Assembly (NCBI GenBank): GCA_016719055.1
Contig: JADKAW010000048.1
Span: 1-64,000, forward strand
Length of the DNA: 64,000 nt
Direction: 5' to 3'
Source: Candidatus Rhodoferax mariagerensis
GTDB lineage: Bacteria; Pseudomonadota; Gammaproteobacteria; Burkholderiales; Burkholderiaceae_C
In this document: one piece after another, positions 8,658 to 17,035 of the stretch
Layout: every line of letters starts with the position of its first letter
Position numbering within the stretch: the first letter of the stretch is position 1
Translations under genes and position numbers: made by a program
Notes under the pieces: generated by a model
Told to the model about the DNA's origin: nothing
Database searches by the model: none
The model's input: only the letters and a program-made list of their open reading frames with translations

Positions 8658-9112
8658 GGGTGCGATTCAAAGTGAGTGGACTTCTCTCGAATGAGGCCCA
8701 CCTGGCACGCAGGCGGTCATGGCGCCTGGGCAGGCCGCGCACGGGTGATGGCAATCAGCCGGGCGATACGCTTTGCTTCGTGTCCCCCGACCGCTACGCG
8801 GTCTCCTCCTTGACCTACGCAAAGCGTATCACCCGACTGATTGTGTGAGCTGTTGAAAAGCAGGCAGGTGTCTTCCCAAATGGGTTGATTGGGTGACGGT
8901 GTCAGGCCCGGTGATTGGGTCATGTGACCGGGCTTTGGGGTGAAAGGCGCGCGACAAGCAGCGCTGGCCCACCGCACGGCCAATCTCGCGTGTGATTTCA
9001 CCCCAAAACCGCATGCACATGGCCCAATCACCGGGCCGGGTTTGAGTCACCCCACTTGATGGGTCGTGAATCTTTGGTTTTCCACCTTGCCACATCACTT
9101 TGAATCGCACCC
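8658..9112. repeat. Composite palindromic element bounded by 18 bp inverted repeats
   Basis: GGGTGCGATTCAAAGTGA at 8658-8675 recurs inverted at 9095-9112. Inside are a second long inverted repeat (8905-8945 with 8996-9037, sharing CCCGGTGATTGGG and TTGGGGTGAAA) and a hairpin at 8753-8842. Open frames across it have no recognisable protein. The overall arrangement suggests a small non-autonomous mobile element or nested elements. It fills most of the 593 bp gap between the DUF2189 gene and the exosortase-type gene. Confidence 0.65.
8753..8842. repeat. 24 bp stem hairpin nested in composite element
   Basis: GGGCGATACGCTTTGC and flanking bases pair with GCAAAGCGTATCACCC (22 of 24 positions match) around a 42-base loop. 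The loop itself contains the small palindrome GACCGCTACGCGGTC. Confidence 0.7.
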
Positions 9113-9213
9113 TTGTTTGGGTGTGCGCTGTCTGATGACTTAGACTCCTGGTTTTTCACAACAGGGAATCTGCAAGCATATGCTTAACACTCAGCACTCA
9201 GCACTGATTTTTT

Positions 9214-9272
9214 CAGGCCTTTTCGTGCCCTAGCCCTTTGTTTACGAGCGTTAGCTACTATATTTTTTGTAG
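9214..9272 (-). repeat. Short interspersed repeat at the N-terminus of the exosortase-type gene, copy 4
   Basis: On the minus strand it reads ATAGTAGCTAACGCTCGTAA then ACAAAGGGCTAGGGCACG. It lies between an ATG at 9180 and the remains of a signal peptide (VLASQASNAWA) in a different frame. Its length of about 59 bp accounts for that frame difference. Confidence 0.75.
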
Positions 9273-9322
9273 TTCTGGCCAGTCAGGCCAGCAATGCCTG
9301 GGCGCAAGAGGCCTGCCCAGGT

Positions 9323-9787
9323 GTGTGTATCGGGTTTACTGCCACTGCTTCCCCGCAACCGGTTCCCCTGTCACCACAAGCCATGGTCTTGCTGGCGTTG
9401 ATGGTGGCTGTGGTTGGCTACATTCTGCTGCGCAAACAAGGCAAACATTTCAGCGCCTGGATGCTGGCCGCGATGCTGGGTATCGCCGGTGGGTCTGTCC
9501 ACATGGAGCAGGCCGCCGCCGTGGGTGCCACGTACACAGTGGTGTTGGCCCCGGGCAGCAATATTGGCACAGTGACCATTCCGGGCAGTCCGGGCCTCAC
9601 GCCCGTGAGTGTGCAAAACACACTCACCGTGCCGGTCACCGTTACCAGTATCTCGGTACGATCCGGGCTGACTTTGGATGCGGCGACCACCCTGATGATT
9701 AATCAAGTGGTGCCTGGCAGTTCTACTGTGGTCAATGGAGTTTGGGTGAAGTGTGATCCGCTAAATCCCAATTGCACCCCTGCTTGA
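9323..9787 (+). CDS. Exosortase-type surface protein resembling midcut-by-XrtH family; N-terminus disrupted
   Basis: The frame is open from 9188 but contains no ATG, GTG or TTG before the GTG at 9323. Translation of the open part gives a good signal-peptide end (VLASQASNAWAQ, starting at 9272). This is followed by PVPLSPQAMVLLALMVAVVG, a basic LLRKQGKH, and a Thr/Val-rich beta-like domain ending in KCDPLNPNCTPA. A sorting-type hydrophobic segment in the middle of the chain is what I recall of the 'midcut-by-XrtH' proteins. The original start was probably the ATG at 9180, separated from its frame by the repeat at 9214-9272. It may be a pseudogene, or may be translated from 9323 without a signal peptide. 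Family call is moderate. Confidence 0.5.
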   Translation: MCIGFTATASPQPVPLSPQAMVLLALMVAVVGYILLRKQGKHFSAWMLAAMLGIAGGSVHMEQAAAVGATYTVVLAPGSNIGTVTIPGSPGLTPVSVQNTLTVPVTVTSISVRSGLTLDAATTLMINQVVPGSSTVVNGVWVKCDPLNPNCTPA

Positions 9788-9920
9788 CTTGACAAATTAG
9801 CTGCCTATGATGCGGCGGTAGTTCTCGCCCCGGCTTCAAAAGGGTACATCACAACCCCAAACGATCCGCTAGCGCTGTCAAATGTGCATGGCGCTCCACA
9901 AAAATTCTGGGGGTGAGAAT

Positions 9921-10313
9921 CTAAACACCCCGGTAGGAGTTCATTGAGGTCAGGTCGGGGTCGCTGTAAACAATCAGTGGGGTCTGGGTGGATACTGCCA
10001 GCGACAAAAACTTGTCGTCGTTGGGGTCGCGGCAATCGTGCACCTGCTGCGTCACAGGCTGCACATCGCAACTCTGTACATATTTCTCAAAAAACTGCAG
10101 ACGAAGCTCCAGCGGGCGGTATTTATCCAGCGCCGGGCGGCGGATGACGAGCGCCAACTCGTCCCGGGTTTCCTGACTGAACACGCGCTGGTACCAGAGA
10201 AAAGCGATATTGACGGCCTGCGCCGGATAACCGCCGGGTTTGCCGGTCAGCACACCGATCAAGGTGCTGATGTCCGCAATGGCACTTGCCTGGCTCACAC
10301 TACCTGAGCGCAT
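9921..10313 (-). CDS. PIN-domain toxin (VapC-like, COG1569), 3' truncated by a stop codon
   Basis: A putative ribonuclease toxin of 130 residues. The PIN pattern is visible: first acidic residue in ADISTLI, then SQETRDELALVIRRPALDKY, CRDPNDDKFLSLAV and a late SDPDL. The start overlaps the antitoxin stop by 14 bases. The protein ends at YRGV with TAG, but the same frame continues with ILTPRIFVERHAHLTA up to a TGA at 9849. That extension looks like the normal C-terminus of this family (RGIxILTPxxF), so the TAG probably replaced a sense codon. All acidic PIN residues precede the stop, so activity is uncertain rather than excluded. Confidence 0.72.
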   Translation of the reverse strand: MRSGSVSQASAIADISTLIGVLTGKPGGYPAQAVNIAFLWYQRVFSQETRDELALVIRRPALDKYRPLELRLQFFEKYVQSCDVQPVTQQVHDCRDPNDDKFLSLAVSTQTPLIVYSDPDLTSMNSYRGV

Positions 10314-10554
10314 GCACCAAAGCGTTGTTGGCTTTGTCGCTCAGTGCCAGGCTGTCTGGCAAGGCTGGCAGGGCATCGAGAAATTTGGCCATGTCATAGG
10401 CCTGGTACACCCGCAGGGCTTTTTGAGCCAGATCGGCATTCATCATGGTCACTACCGGTCGACCATACTGGGTGATGGTGACGGGCTCGCCTTTGGCGAT
10501 GTCCAGCGTGGCACCAACCCGGGACTGGACCTTACGCGAGGCAATGGTTTGCAT
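10300..10554 (-). CDS. Phd/YefM-family antitoxin
   Basis: An 84-residue protein starting MQTIASRKVQSR at 10554. CAGGAG lies 7 bases upstream, which decides this start over the longer frame. The block GEPVTITQYGRPVVTMM is the typical Phd/YefM DNA-binding fold signature. It is the first gene of a two-gene operon with the PIN toxin. It should neutralise the toxin and autoregulate the promoter, as is general for such pairs. Confidence 0.8.
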   Translation of the reverse strand: MQTIASRKVQSRVGATLDIAKGEPVTITQYGRPVVTMMNADLAQKALRVYQAYDMAKFLDALPALPDSLALSDKANNALVHALR

Positions 10555-10628
10555 GAAGGGACTCCTGAAGTCAAGTTGTGACCAAGATGGCCATTTTCCG
10601 TTCAAATTTAGATATCAGGAATTGGGCA

Positions 10629-11408
10629 TCAATCGGACCCTGCAGCCCGTGGCTTGCGCGGTCTACCAGCAAAGGCCTTGTCAAACAGTCCATTGGGCAA
10701 CAGCCGCAGCAATTTGGCCACGATGCCCATCTGCCAGGGAATGACGCGGTAGCTGACTTGCGCCTGAATGGCCTTGAAGGCATGCTTGGCAAACGCTTCG
10801 GGCTGCATCAAGAACGGCATGCTGTAACTGTTGTTTTGCGTCAGCGGCGTGGCAATGTAGCCGGGGCAAATGGTCACCACCTTGACACCGGTGGGGCGCA
10901 ATTCACCACGCAGGCTTTCGCAGTAGCTGATGACAGCGGCTTTGCTGGCGCAGTAGCCACCGTGCCCGGGCAGGCCGCGTATGCCTGCGACACTGGCCAT
11001 GCCGACCAGCGTGCCAGAACCACGCGCTGTCATGGCGTTTATGAACGGCCCAAACGTGGCGGCGACACCCACCACATTCGTAGCCAGAATGCGCGCCATC
11101 ACGTCAAGGTCATCACGCCGTGAAGAGTCCACACCGATGCTGATGCCAGCGTTGGCAATCACCACATCAGGCGCGCCCTGGCGTGCAAGGCAGTCTTGTG
11201 CCACAGTTGCCATGCTGCTGGTATCGGATACATCGCCATTGTAAATTTGATAGCTGTCAGCGCTTATTTCATAAGGGCTTAGCCATGATCTGATCACATC
11301 CGTACGGCGAGCAACAAGGGCCAGCCGGTAACCCTGGCGGACATACTGCAAAGCCAGTGCCTGGCCAATACCGCTGGATGCGCCGGTGATCAGGACCAGT
11401 GGGCTCAT
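10629..11408 (-). CDS. Short-chain dehydrogenase/reductase
   Basis: A 259-residue NAD(P)-dependent oxidoreductase. It has the glycine-rich GASSGIG at residues 9-15, NAG at 86-88, the catalytic Ser in MASVAG (about 139) and YCASK (Tyr152, Lys156). The start at 11408 follows AAGGAA. The substrate cannot be inferred. Residues about 40-57 (SWLSPYEISADSYQIYN) are encoded by a copy of the short interspersed repeat, in the variable loop after beta-strand 2. It lies 13 bp downstream of lptC on the same strand and may be at the end of the kdsD-kdsC-lptC transcript. Confidence 0.88.
   Translation of the reverse strand: MSPLVLITGASSGIGQALALQYVRQGYRLALVARRTDVIRSWLSPYEISADSYQIYNGDVSDTSSMATVAQDCLARQGAPDVVIANAGISIGVDSSRRDDLDVMARILATNVVGVAATFGPFINAMTARGSGTLVGMASVAGIRGLPGHGGYCASKAAVISYCESLRGELRPTGVKVVTICPGYIATPLTQNNSYSMPFLMQPEAFAKHAFKAIQAQVSYRVIPWQMGIVAKLLRLLPNGLFDKAFAGRPRKPRAAGSD
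11240..11290 (+). repeat. Short interspersed repeat inside the SDR CDS, copy 5
   Basis: TGATAGCTGTCAGCGCTTAT followed by TTCATAAGGGCTTAGCC is a close match to the family. The SDR gene on the opposite strand reads through it in frame. Confidence 0.8.
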
Positions 11409-11421
11409 GGCAAGTGGTTCC

Positions 11422-12036
11422 TTATGGGGCTGGCGTGGGCACCAGAGTGCCCCGCACGCGCCCATGAAGCTGCATCACGCGCAGCTTGTTGTCAAAGTCC
11501 ATGCTGTCGGAGGTGAAGGTGTCTTTGCCGCGGGTCAGCTCAACCGGTTTGTGCGATTTGACGCGCTCGGCGTTCATGAAGGCGTGCAAAAATTCGCCGG
11601 TAAATGTCATGGTGGGTTGCACTTTGCCGGCGGCGCTGCGGGCAGCAGTGCGAACCACGCGCGCGCCGCCAATCAGCTGCACTTCAGTGGCATCGGAGTT
11701 GGCGATGGCGCGACGTGCCGTGGCCGTGGTCAAACGGCCCTGCGGATCAAATGAGCGAATGCGCACCTGTTCGATCTCAAGCATGTCTGTGTCCGGGAAA
11801 TGGCGCGCCTCGCCACCCAAGACCTCGCTTTTGAGTTTGCCTGCGGCATCAAAGGTTTTAACCGAGAAGTTGCGCATGAAGTAGTCGGGCTGGTGCAGCG
11901 CTGCAGTGGCCGGTCCGGGTGGCACAAACACCGGTGTGCTGCGCACCAGCCAATAGGTGGCCATGGCCAGCACGCCCATCAGGAAAACCGGCAAATACAG
12001 CGTCAGCTGATCCCAGGCCTGGCGCAACAAGCGCAT
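11422..12036 (-). CDS. lptC: LPS export system protein LptC
   Basis: A 204-residue bitopic inner-membrane protein that passes lipopolysaccharide from LptB2FG to LptA. It has one N-terminal membrane helix (YLPVFLMGVLAMATYWLV) and a periplasmic beta-jellyroll with the family pattern PDYFMRNFSVKTFDAAGKL, GGEARHFPDTD and LTRGKDTFTSDSMDFDN. Its ATG shares a base with the kdsC stop (TGATG). lptA and lptB, which often follow, are not next to it; an SDR gene follows instead. Confidence 0.9.
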   Translation of the reverse strand: MRLLRQAWDQLTLYLPVFLMGVLAMATYWLVRSTPVFVPPGPATAALHQPDYFMRNFSVKTFDAAGKLKSEVLGGEARHFPDTDMLEIEQVRIRSFDPQGRLTTATARRAIANSDATEVQLIGGARVVRTAARSAAGKVQPTMTFTGEFLHAFMNAERVKSHKPVELTRGKDTFTSDSMDFDNKLRVMQLHGRVRGTLVPTPAP

Positions 12037-12581
12037 CACTTGCCTGACTCCCGAAGCAGCTCGGCATAACGACCACTGGCTGTCAGCAACAGGTCGCAAA
12101 GCTCCCGCACGGCACCCGCTCCCCCTGGCAGGTGCGTCACGTAATGGGCCGCTGCCAGGACTTCCGGGTGCGCATTGGCGGGCGCGCAGGCAAAGGCACA
12201 TCGCGTCAGCATCGCCAAATCGGGCCAGTCGTCACCCATGGCGGCCGCCTGCGACCAGCGCAGCCCCAATGTTTGAAGGGTGGCTTCTGCGGCCGGACGC
12301 TTGTCTTCGGTGCCGAAATGAACGTGCGTAATGCCCAGCGCCGCCAGCCGAACCCGCAGCGGCTTGGAGTCGCGTCCGGTGATCACGGCAGGGGTAATAC
12401 CCGCACGCTGCAACAGCTTGAGGCCATGGCCATCGAGCGTGTTGAAGCGCTTGAGGGTTTCGCCTTGCTCTGAAAAATACAGGCCACCGTCGGTCAGCAC
12501 ACCATCCACGTCAAAAAAAACCACCCGAATACCTTGGGCCCTGAGTAGCAGTTCGGGTGGAAAATTGAGCGCTGGTGGCAT
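12036..12581 (-). CDS. kdsC: 3-deoxy-D-manno-octulosonate 8-phosphate phosphatase
   Basis: A 181-residue HAD-superfamily phosphatase that releases KDO from KDO 8-phosphate for lipid A-core synthesis. HAD motif I is FFDVDGVLTDG, motif II lies in ITGRDS, motif III Lys is in FGTEDKRPA and motif IV is MGDDWPDLAM. The size is that of the small C0-type HAD enzymes, which act as tetramers. The start at 12581 overlaps the kdsD stop by one base, so the two KDO genes are coupled. Confidence 0.95.
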   Translation of the reverse strand: MPPALNFPPELLLRAQGIRVVFFDVDGVLTDGGLYFSEQGETLKRFNTLDGHGLKLLQRAGITPAVITGRDSKPLRVRLAALGITHVHFGTEDKRPAAEATLQTLGLRWSQAAAMGDDWPDLAMLTRCAFACAPANAHPEVLAAAHYVTHLPGGAGAVRELCDLLLTASGRYAELLRESGK

Positions 12582-13582
12582 CAGATCACCTTGGCGCGCA
12601 GCAGATCGTTGCTGTTGAGCGCACCGCACAATTGTCCATCGGCATCCAGGACCAGCACGCTGGTGATGCGGCGCACTTCCATCAGCGCCACCGCTTCTAC
12701 CGCCAGCGCATCACGGCTGAGCGTGCTGGGGTTGGGGTGCATCACCTGGGCGGCCGTGCTGCCGCGCAAATCGACGCCTTTTTCGATCAGGCGGCGCAGG
12801 TCGCCGTCAGTGAAAATGCCCTTTACGCACCCTGATTCATCCACCACGGCGCTGGCACCCAGTCCCTTGGCGCTCATCTCACGCATCAATTCGCTGAAAG
12901 TCGCCGACAGTCCAACCCGCGGCACGGCGTCACCGCTGCGCATGACATCGCTAACGTGGGTTAGCAGTTTGCGCCCAAGTGCGCCGCCGGGGTGGGAGCG
13001 GGCAAAGTCTTCAGCCTTGAAACCCCGGGCATCGAGCAAGGCCACCGCCAGCGCATCGCCCAATGCCAGCTGGGCTGTGGTGCTGGCGGTGGGTGCCAAG
13101 TTAAGCGGGCAAGCTTCTTTTTGAACACTGCTGTTGAGAAACACATCGGCATGGCGCGCCAGCGTGGAATCAGCGTCGCCGGCAATGGCGATCAGTGTTG
13201 TGCCCAGGCGCTTGATCAGTGGCAGGATGGCGTTGAGCTCTTCGGATTCGCCGCTGTTGGAAATAGCCAGCACCAGGTCGTTGGCCTGGATCATGCCCAG
13301 GTCGCCATGGCTGGCCTCTGCGGGATGCACAAACATGGCCGGGGTACCGGTAGAGGCCAGCGTGGCCACGATCTTGCGACCAATATGTCCGCTCTTACCC
13401 ATGCCCATCACGACCACGCGTCCGCGCACCGAGAGCATTCGTTGCACCGCCTGCACAAAGCTGCTGCCGACATGGCGTTTGAGTCCCAGAACGGCTGCCG
13501 CTTCAATGTCCAGCGTTTCATGCGCCAGCGCAATCGCTCGGTTGGCATCAAACGCCGCAGTGGGGGGGGGCTTGTTCGTCAT
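12581..13582 (-). CDS. kdsD: Arabinose 5-phosphate isomerase
   Basis: A 333-residue enzyme that converts ribulose 5-phosphate to arabinose 5-phosphate, the first step of KDO synthesis. An N-terminal SIS domain (VVVMGMGKSGHIGRKIVATLASTGTPA, shown here only as landmarks; FVHPAEASHGDLGM; ISNSGESEEL) is followed by two CBS domains (residues about 215-330). The order kdsD-kdsC-lptC with one-base overlaps indicates one operon. A divergent antiporter gene starts 60 bp away. Confidence 0.95.
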   Translation of the reverse strand: MTNKPPPTAAFDANRAIALAHETLDIEAAAVLGLKRHVGSSFVQAVQRMLSVRGRVVVMGMGKSGHIGRKIVATLASTGTPAMFVHPAEASHGDLGMIQANDLVLAISNSGESEELNAILPLIKRLGTTLIAIAGDADSTLARHADVFLNSSVQKEACPLNLAPTASTTAQLALGDALAVALLDARGFKAEDFARSHPGGALGRKLLTHVSDVMRSGDAVPRVGLSATFSELMREMSAKGLGASAVVDESGCVKGIFTDGDLRRLIEKGVDLRGSTAAQVMHPNPSTLSRDALAVEAVALMEVRRITSVLVLDADGQLCGALNSNDLLRAKVI

Positions 13583-13642
13583 CAGGACATTTTATCGACC
13601 TGCCGCTCGGTGGCTTTGTCTGTGCTTGGTAGTATCCGGGGT

Positions 13643-15628
13643 ATGGACCCGCTTGACCTGACCCTTTTGTATTTGCTGGCTGCTGTGCTGGGTGTGGTGG
13701 TGTGTCGCTCGCTGAAACTCCCACCCATGCTTGGTTATCTGGCCGTGGGTGTAGTGATTGGCCCCAATGCCCTGGCATTGGCAAAAAATGCTGATGGTGT
13801 GCGGCATCTGGGCGAGTTTGGTGTGGTGTTCCTGATGTTTGTCATTGGCCTGGAGTTCAACCTGCCCAAGCTGCGCACCATGCGCCAGCACGTGTTCGGA
13901 CTAGGTCTTTTTCAGGTCTCTTTGACCATGCTGTTCACGACGGCAGCCAGCATGGGTTTTGCCCTGTTGGCACCGGCCCAATGGGGCATGGACTGGAGAA
14001 CTGCGCTGGCCCTGTCCAGCGCCATGGCCATGAGCAGTACCGCCATCGTGGTCAAGCTGATGTCCGAGCGCATCGAAATGGAGAGCGAACACGGCAAACG
14101 CGTCATGGGCGTGCTGCTGTTTCAAGACTTGGCAGTGGTGCCGCTGCTGGTGCTGATTCCGGCGTTGAGTGCCAGCCCCGAACAGATGGCAGGAACGCTG
14201 ACCTTGGCCATGCTCAAGGCCGCGGCACTGATCACGCTGCTTCTGGTGGGTGGGCCGCGCATCATGCGCTGGTGGCTCACGCTGGTGGCGCGGCGCAAAA
14301 GTGAAGAATTGTTTGTCTTGAACCTGCTGCTGGTCACCCTGGGATTGGCCTGGCTGACCGAACTGGCGGGCTTGAGTCTGGCGTTGGGTGCCTTTATTGC
14401 GGGTATGCTGATCTCCGAAACCCAGTATAAACACCAGGTTGAAACCGACATCCGTCCGTTTCACGATGTATTGCTGGGGCTGTTTTTCATCAGCATTGGC
14501 ATGATGCTGGACTGGCGCCTGGTACTGGAGCGCTGGCCGCTTGTGCTGGTATTGGTGACGCTGCCGGTGCTGTTCAAGGCGGTGCTGGTGACAGCCATCA
14601 CGCGGCTGCTGGGCGCCAGCATGGGAATATCTCTACGTACCGGTCTGTACCTGGCACAAGCCGGCGAGTTTGGGTTTGTGCTGCTTGCGCTGTCACAAAC
14701 CCATGCGCTGGTACCCCCTGAGCTGCTCAACCCGATTCTGGCAGCCATGGTGCTGTCGATGCTGGCCACACCTTTTATCATCATGCAAAGCAACACCATC
14801 GTGCTGCGACTGGTCAGCAATGAATGGTTGATGGAATCCGTGCAAATGACCAGTATTGCCCGCAAGTCCATCAAAGCCAACAAACACGTGATCATCTGTG
14901 GTTTTGGGCGCTGTGGCCAGAATCTGGCGCGCATTCTGGACAAGGAGAATATTCCTTATATGGCGCTTGACCTTGACCCAGACCGGGTGCGTCAGGCTGC
15001 TGCTGCTGGTGACTCGGTCGTGTTTGGTGACGCTGCCCGGCTTCAAGCGCTGATGGCTGCCGGCCTGGCCCGTGCCAGCGCCGTAGTGGTGACCTATCTG
15101 GAAACGGCCAGCGCCATGAAAGTGCTCGCCCATATCCATGCGCACGCGCCCCAAGTGCCGGTGGTCGTGCGCACGCAGGATGACCATGATCTGGAGCTGT
15201 TGCAAAAAGCTGGTGCCACCGAAGTGGTGCCTGAAGCCATAGAAGGCTCATTGATGCTGGCCAGCCATGCGCTGGCGCTGGTGGGTGTGCCCATGCGCCG
15301 GGTCATCCGCATCATTCAGGAGCAGCGCGACGCACGTTACAACCTGCTGCGTGGATTCTTCCGCGGTGCCGACGACGCCAGCTTGGACGAAACTGAGCAG
15401 GAACGCCTGAGTTCACTGAGCCTGCCGCTACGCGCCCGCTGTGTCGGCAAACATGTGGGTGAGTTGCATTTGGGCATGCTCGGCGTGCAACTGGTCAGCC
15501 TGCGCCGCAAGTCCGGCCAGGTGGTGGCCATCACTGAAGCCCTTGAATTGATGGAGGGAGATTCACTGGTGCTCTCGGGCAAGGCCGGCCCGATCCAGCA
15601 GGCCGAGCACCATCTCCTCAAAGGCTGA
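13643..15628 (+). CDS. Kef-type monovalent cation:proton antiporter (CPA2) with RCK domain
   Basis: A 661-residue membrane protein. Twelve or so helices form a Na_H_exchanger domain (PMLGYLAVGVVIGPNAL, FLMFVIGLEFNLPKL, LSSAMAMSSTAIVVKL, LALGAFIAGMLISET). They are followed by a cytosolic TrkA-N/RCK domain with the nucleotide-binding GFGRCGQNLARIL and a TrkA-C domain at the end. The architecture fits KefB/KefC or YbaL-type K+/H+ antiporters. The regulator KefF/KefG is not seen. The ATG at 13643 is used because the long upstream open frame is antisense to kdsD. Confidence 0.9.
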   Translation: MDPLDLTLLYLLAAVLGVVVCRSLKLPPMLGYLAVGVVIGPNALALAKNADGVRHLGEFGVVFLMFVIGLEFNLPKLRTMRQHVFGLGLFQVSLTMLFTTAASMGFALLAPAQWGMDWRTALALSSAMAMSSTAIVVKLMSERIEMESEHGKRVMGVLLFQDLAVVPLLVLIPALSASPEQMAGTLTLAMLKAAALITLLLVGGPRIMRWWLTLVARRKSEELFVLNLLLVTLGLAWLTELAGLSLALGAFIAGMLISETQYKHQVETDIRPFHDVLLGLFFISIGMMLDWRLVLERWPLVLVLVTLPVLFKAVLVTAITRLLGASMGISLRTGLYLAQAGEFGFVLLALSQTHALVPPELLNPILAAMVLSMLATPFIIMQSNTIVLRLVSNEWLMESVQMTSIARKSIKANKHVIICGFGRCGQNLARILDKENIPYMALDLDPDRVRQAAAAGDSVVFGDAARLQALMAAGLARASAVVVTYLETASAMKVLAHIHAHAPQVPVVVRTQDDHDLELLQKAGATEVVPEAIEGSLMLASHALALVGVPMRRVIRIIQEQRDARYNLLRGFFRGADDASLDETEQERLSSLSLPLRARCVGKHVGELHLGMLGVQLVSLRRKSGQVVAITEALELMEGDSLVLSGKAGPIQQAEHHLLKG

Positions 15629-15672
15629 GGCACGGCAACAAGGGCCAATAGTACAAACATCTGGAATTAACC

Positions 15673-16227
15673 ATGCTCAATATCAGTGTCAACCAATTCC
15701 TTCGTGACCATATCCGCACCGTGCTGGACTGGCCCGCGCCGGGTGTTCAGTTTCGAGACATTACCCCCTTACTGCAGGACGCCAAGGTGTTTCGGGTGCT
15801 GATTGACGCGTTCATACATCGCTACATGGAGCCAGACCAGCGCCCGGATGTGGTAGCCGGGCTGGACGCACGCGGATTTATTCTGGGTGCGGTGGTGGCT
15901 TACGAGCTGGGCGTGGGCTTTGTGCCCATTCGAAAAAAGGGCAAATTGCCGTTTACCACGGTGGAAGAGACCTATGAGCTTGAATACGGCAGCGCCACGG
16001 TCGAACTGCATACCGATGCCGTCAAGCCCGGCAGCCGTGTGCTGCTGATTGACGACCTCATTGCCACCGGCGGCACCATGATGGCAGGCAAAAAACTGCT
16101 GGAAAAGCTCGGTGCCAACGTTATCGAGGGCGCGGCCATCGTTGATCTGCCCGAGCTTGGCGGCTCAGCCAAGTTGCGGAACTCAGGTTTGCCGCTGTTT
16201 ATCTTGGTGGAATTTGACGGCCACTGA
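15673..16227 (+). CDS. apt: Adenine phosphoribosyltransferase
   Basis: A 184-residue purine salvage enzyme that converts adenine and PRPP to AMP. The signature PRPP-binding loop [16 protein letters not shown] and early [12 protein letters not shown] and [12 protein letters not shown] blocks are clear, and the length is usual. It begins 44 bp after the antiporter stop, so it may share its transcript. It converges on the hypothetical gene at 16233 with a 5 bp gap. Confidence 0.95.
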   Translation: MLNISVNQFLRDHIRTVLDWPAPGVQFRDITPLLQDAKVFRVLIDAFIHRYMEPDQRPDVVAGLDARGFILGAVVAYELGVGFVPIRKKGKLPFTTVEETYELEYGSATVELHTDAVKPGSRVLLIDDLIATGGTMMAGKKLLEKLGANVIEGAAIVDLPELGGSAKLRNSGLPLFILVEFDGH

Positions 16228-16232
16228 GTCGA

Positions 16233-16952
16233 TCAAAGATTGCCAAACTGCGTACTGCTTAACGGTGATGCCGAATCGTCAGGTTCAAGCAGTTGCGTGT
16301 CTTCAAAGCCAGACATGGCAGCTGCGTTGCGTAAACCTGATACCTGCGACTGACCCGGCTCAGGCGTGACGGGCGCGTTGGCTTTGTTTGCGGCAATAGC
16401 ATTCTTGAAAGCCAGCACCTCGTCTTGACCTATGGGCTCAAAACCCTGGGTTTTGGCACCACCGCGGCCCCTGGGTGTGGGTGCAGCCACATTTTCGGCA
16501 ACAACCGGTGCCGGTTTCGGCACCACTGGCGCAGCAACATGTGCAGCGGCACCCGTCTGGCGCCAATACACCGCTTTCACCAGCAGATCATGGCGTTGCG
16601 CAGCCGTGCTTCCAATCAAATGTTCAATGGCGGTCAATTGCTCAGGAAGAAAACCGGGCTCGTCCACCAGATCGACCATGATCAGGAACTGCCTGCCAGC
16701 AGCATCCAGCGACAGCACCTTGAACTTGTAGTGCGAAGCCAGCACTTCACTGCGCAGCATGGCCTCACGCACCACGCTGTAAAGATGGTCGCGCCGTTGT
16801 TGGCGCTGCTGCTTGAGTTCAGCCACATTTTTTGGCGCTGCGACCGCAGCGGCTGGCGCAGGGGCCTGGCGTGGAACCGTCAGTAACTCAGAGCGCAGGC
16901 TTGAGTTTTGTGGTGGCTTGGGTTTGGAATTGAACCAGCTGAATATGGACAC
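16233..16952 (-). CDS. Hypothetical protein with basic coiled segment
   Basis: A 239-residue soluble protein that I do not recognise. It has a short start (MSIFSWFNSKPKPP), an Ala/Pro-rich linker, a charged helix (ELKQQRQQRRDHLYSVVREAML), then a compact mixed domain (HYKFKVLSLDAAGRQFLIMVDL, EQLTAIEHLI). The C-terminal half is low-complexity, rich in Ala, Pro and Val, and ends SPLSSTQFGNL. No signal peptide or membrane segment. Codon use is like that of its neighbours. It lies between apt (convergent) and mnmE (same strand). Confidence 0.7.
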   Translation of the reverse strand: MSIFSWFNSKPKPPQNSSLRSELLTVPRQAPAPAAAVAAPKNVAELKQQRQQRRDHLYSVVREAMLRSEVLASHYKFKVLSLDAAGRQFLIMVDLVDEPGFLPEQLTAIEHLIGSTAAQRHDLLVKAVYWRQTGAAAHVAAPVVPKPAPVVAENVAAPTPRGRGGAKTQGFEPIGQDEVLAFKNAIAANKANAPVTPEPGQSQVSGLRNAAAMSGFEDTQLLEPDDSASPLSSTQFGNL

Positions 16953-17035
16953 GTTGTACCCCTCAAACGTCAGACAAGTTGGAACACCGATTGTCGGTCA
17001 AAGCGCCTGTTGATCCCACACCCGTGTTGTATCAC

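Noticed and set aside
8829..9110. Open frame of 93 codons on the minus strand
   Set aside because: It lies entirely in the palindromic element and shows no protein-like pattern.
9238..9702. Alternative open frame over the exosortase-type gene
   Set aside because: Its translation is rich in Cys, Gly, His and Arg without structure, whereas the other frame gives a hydrophobic segment and signal-peptide end.
12992..13642. N-terminal extension of the antiporter gene
   Set aside because: Antisense to kdsD; the antiporter starts naturally at 13643.
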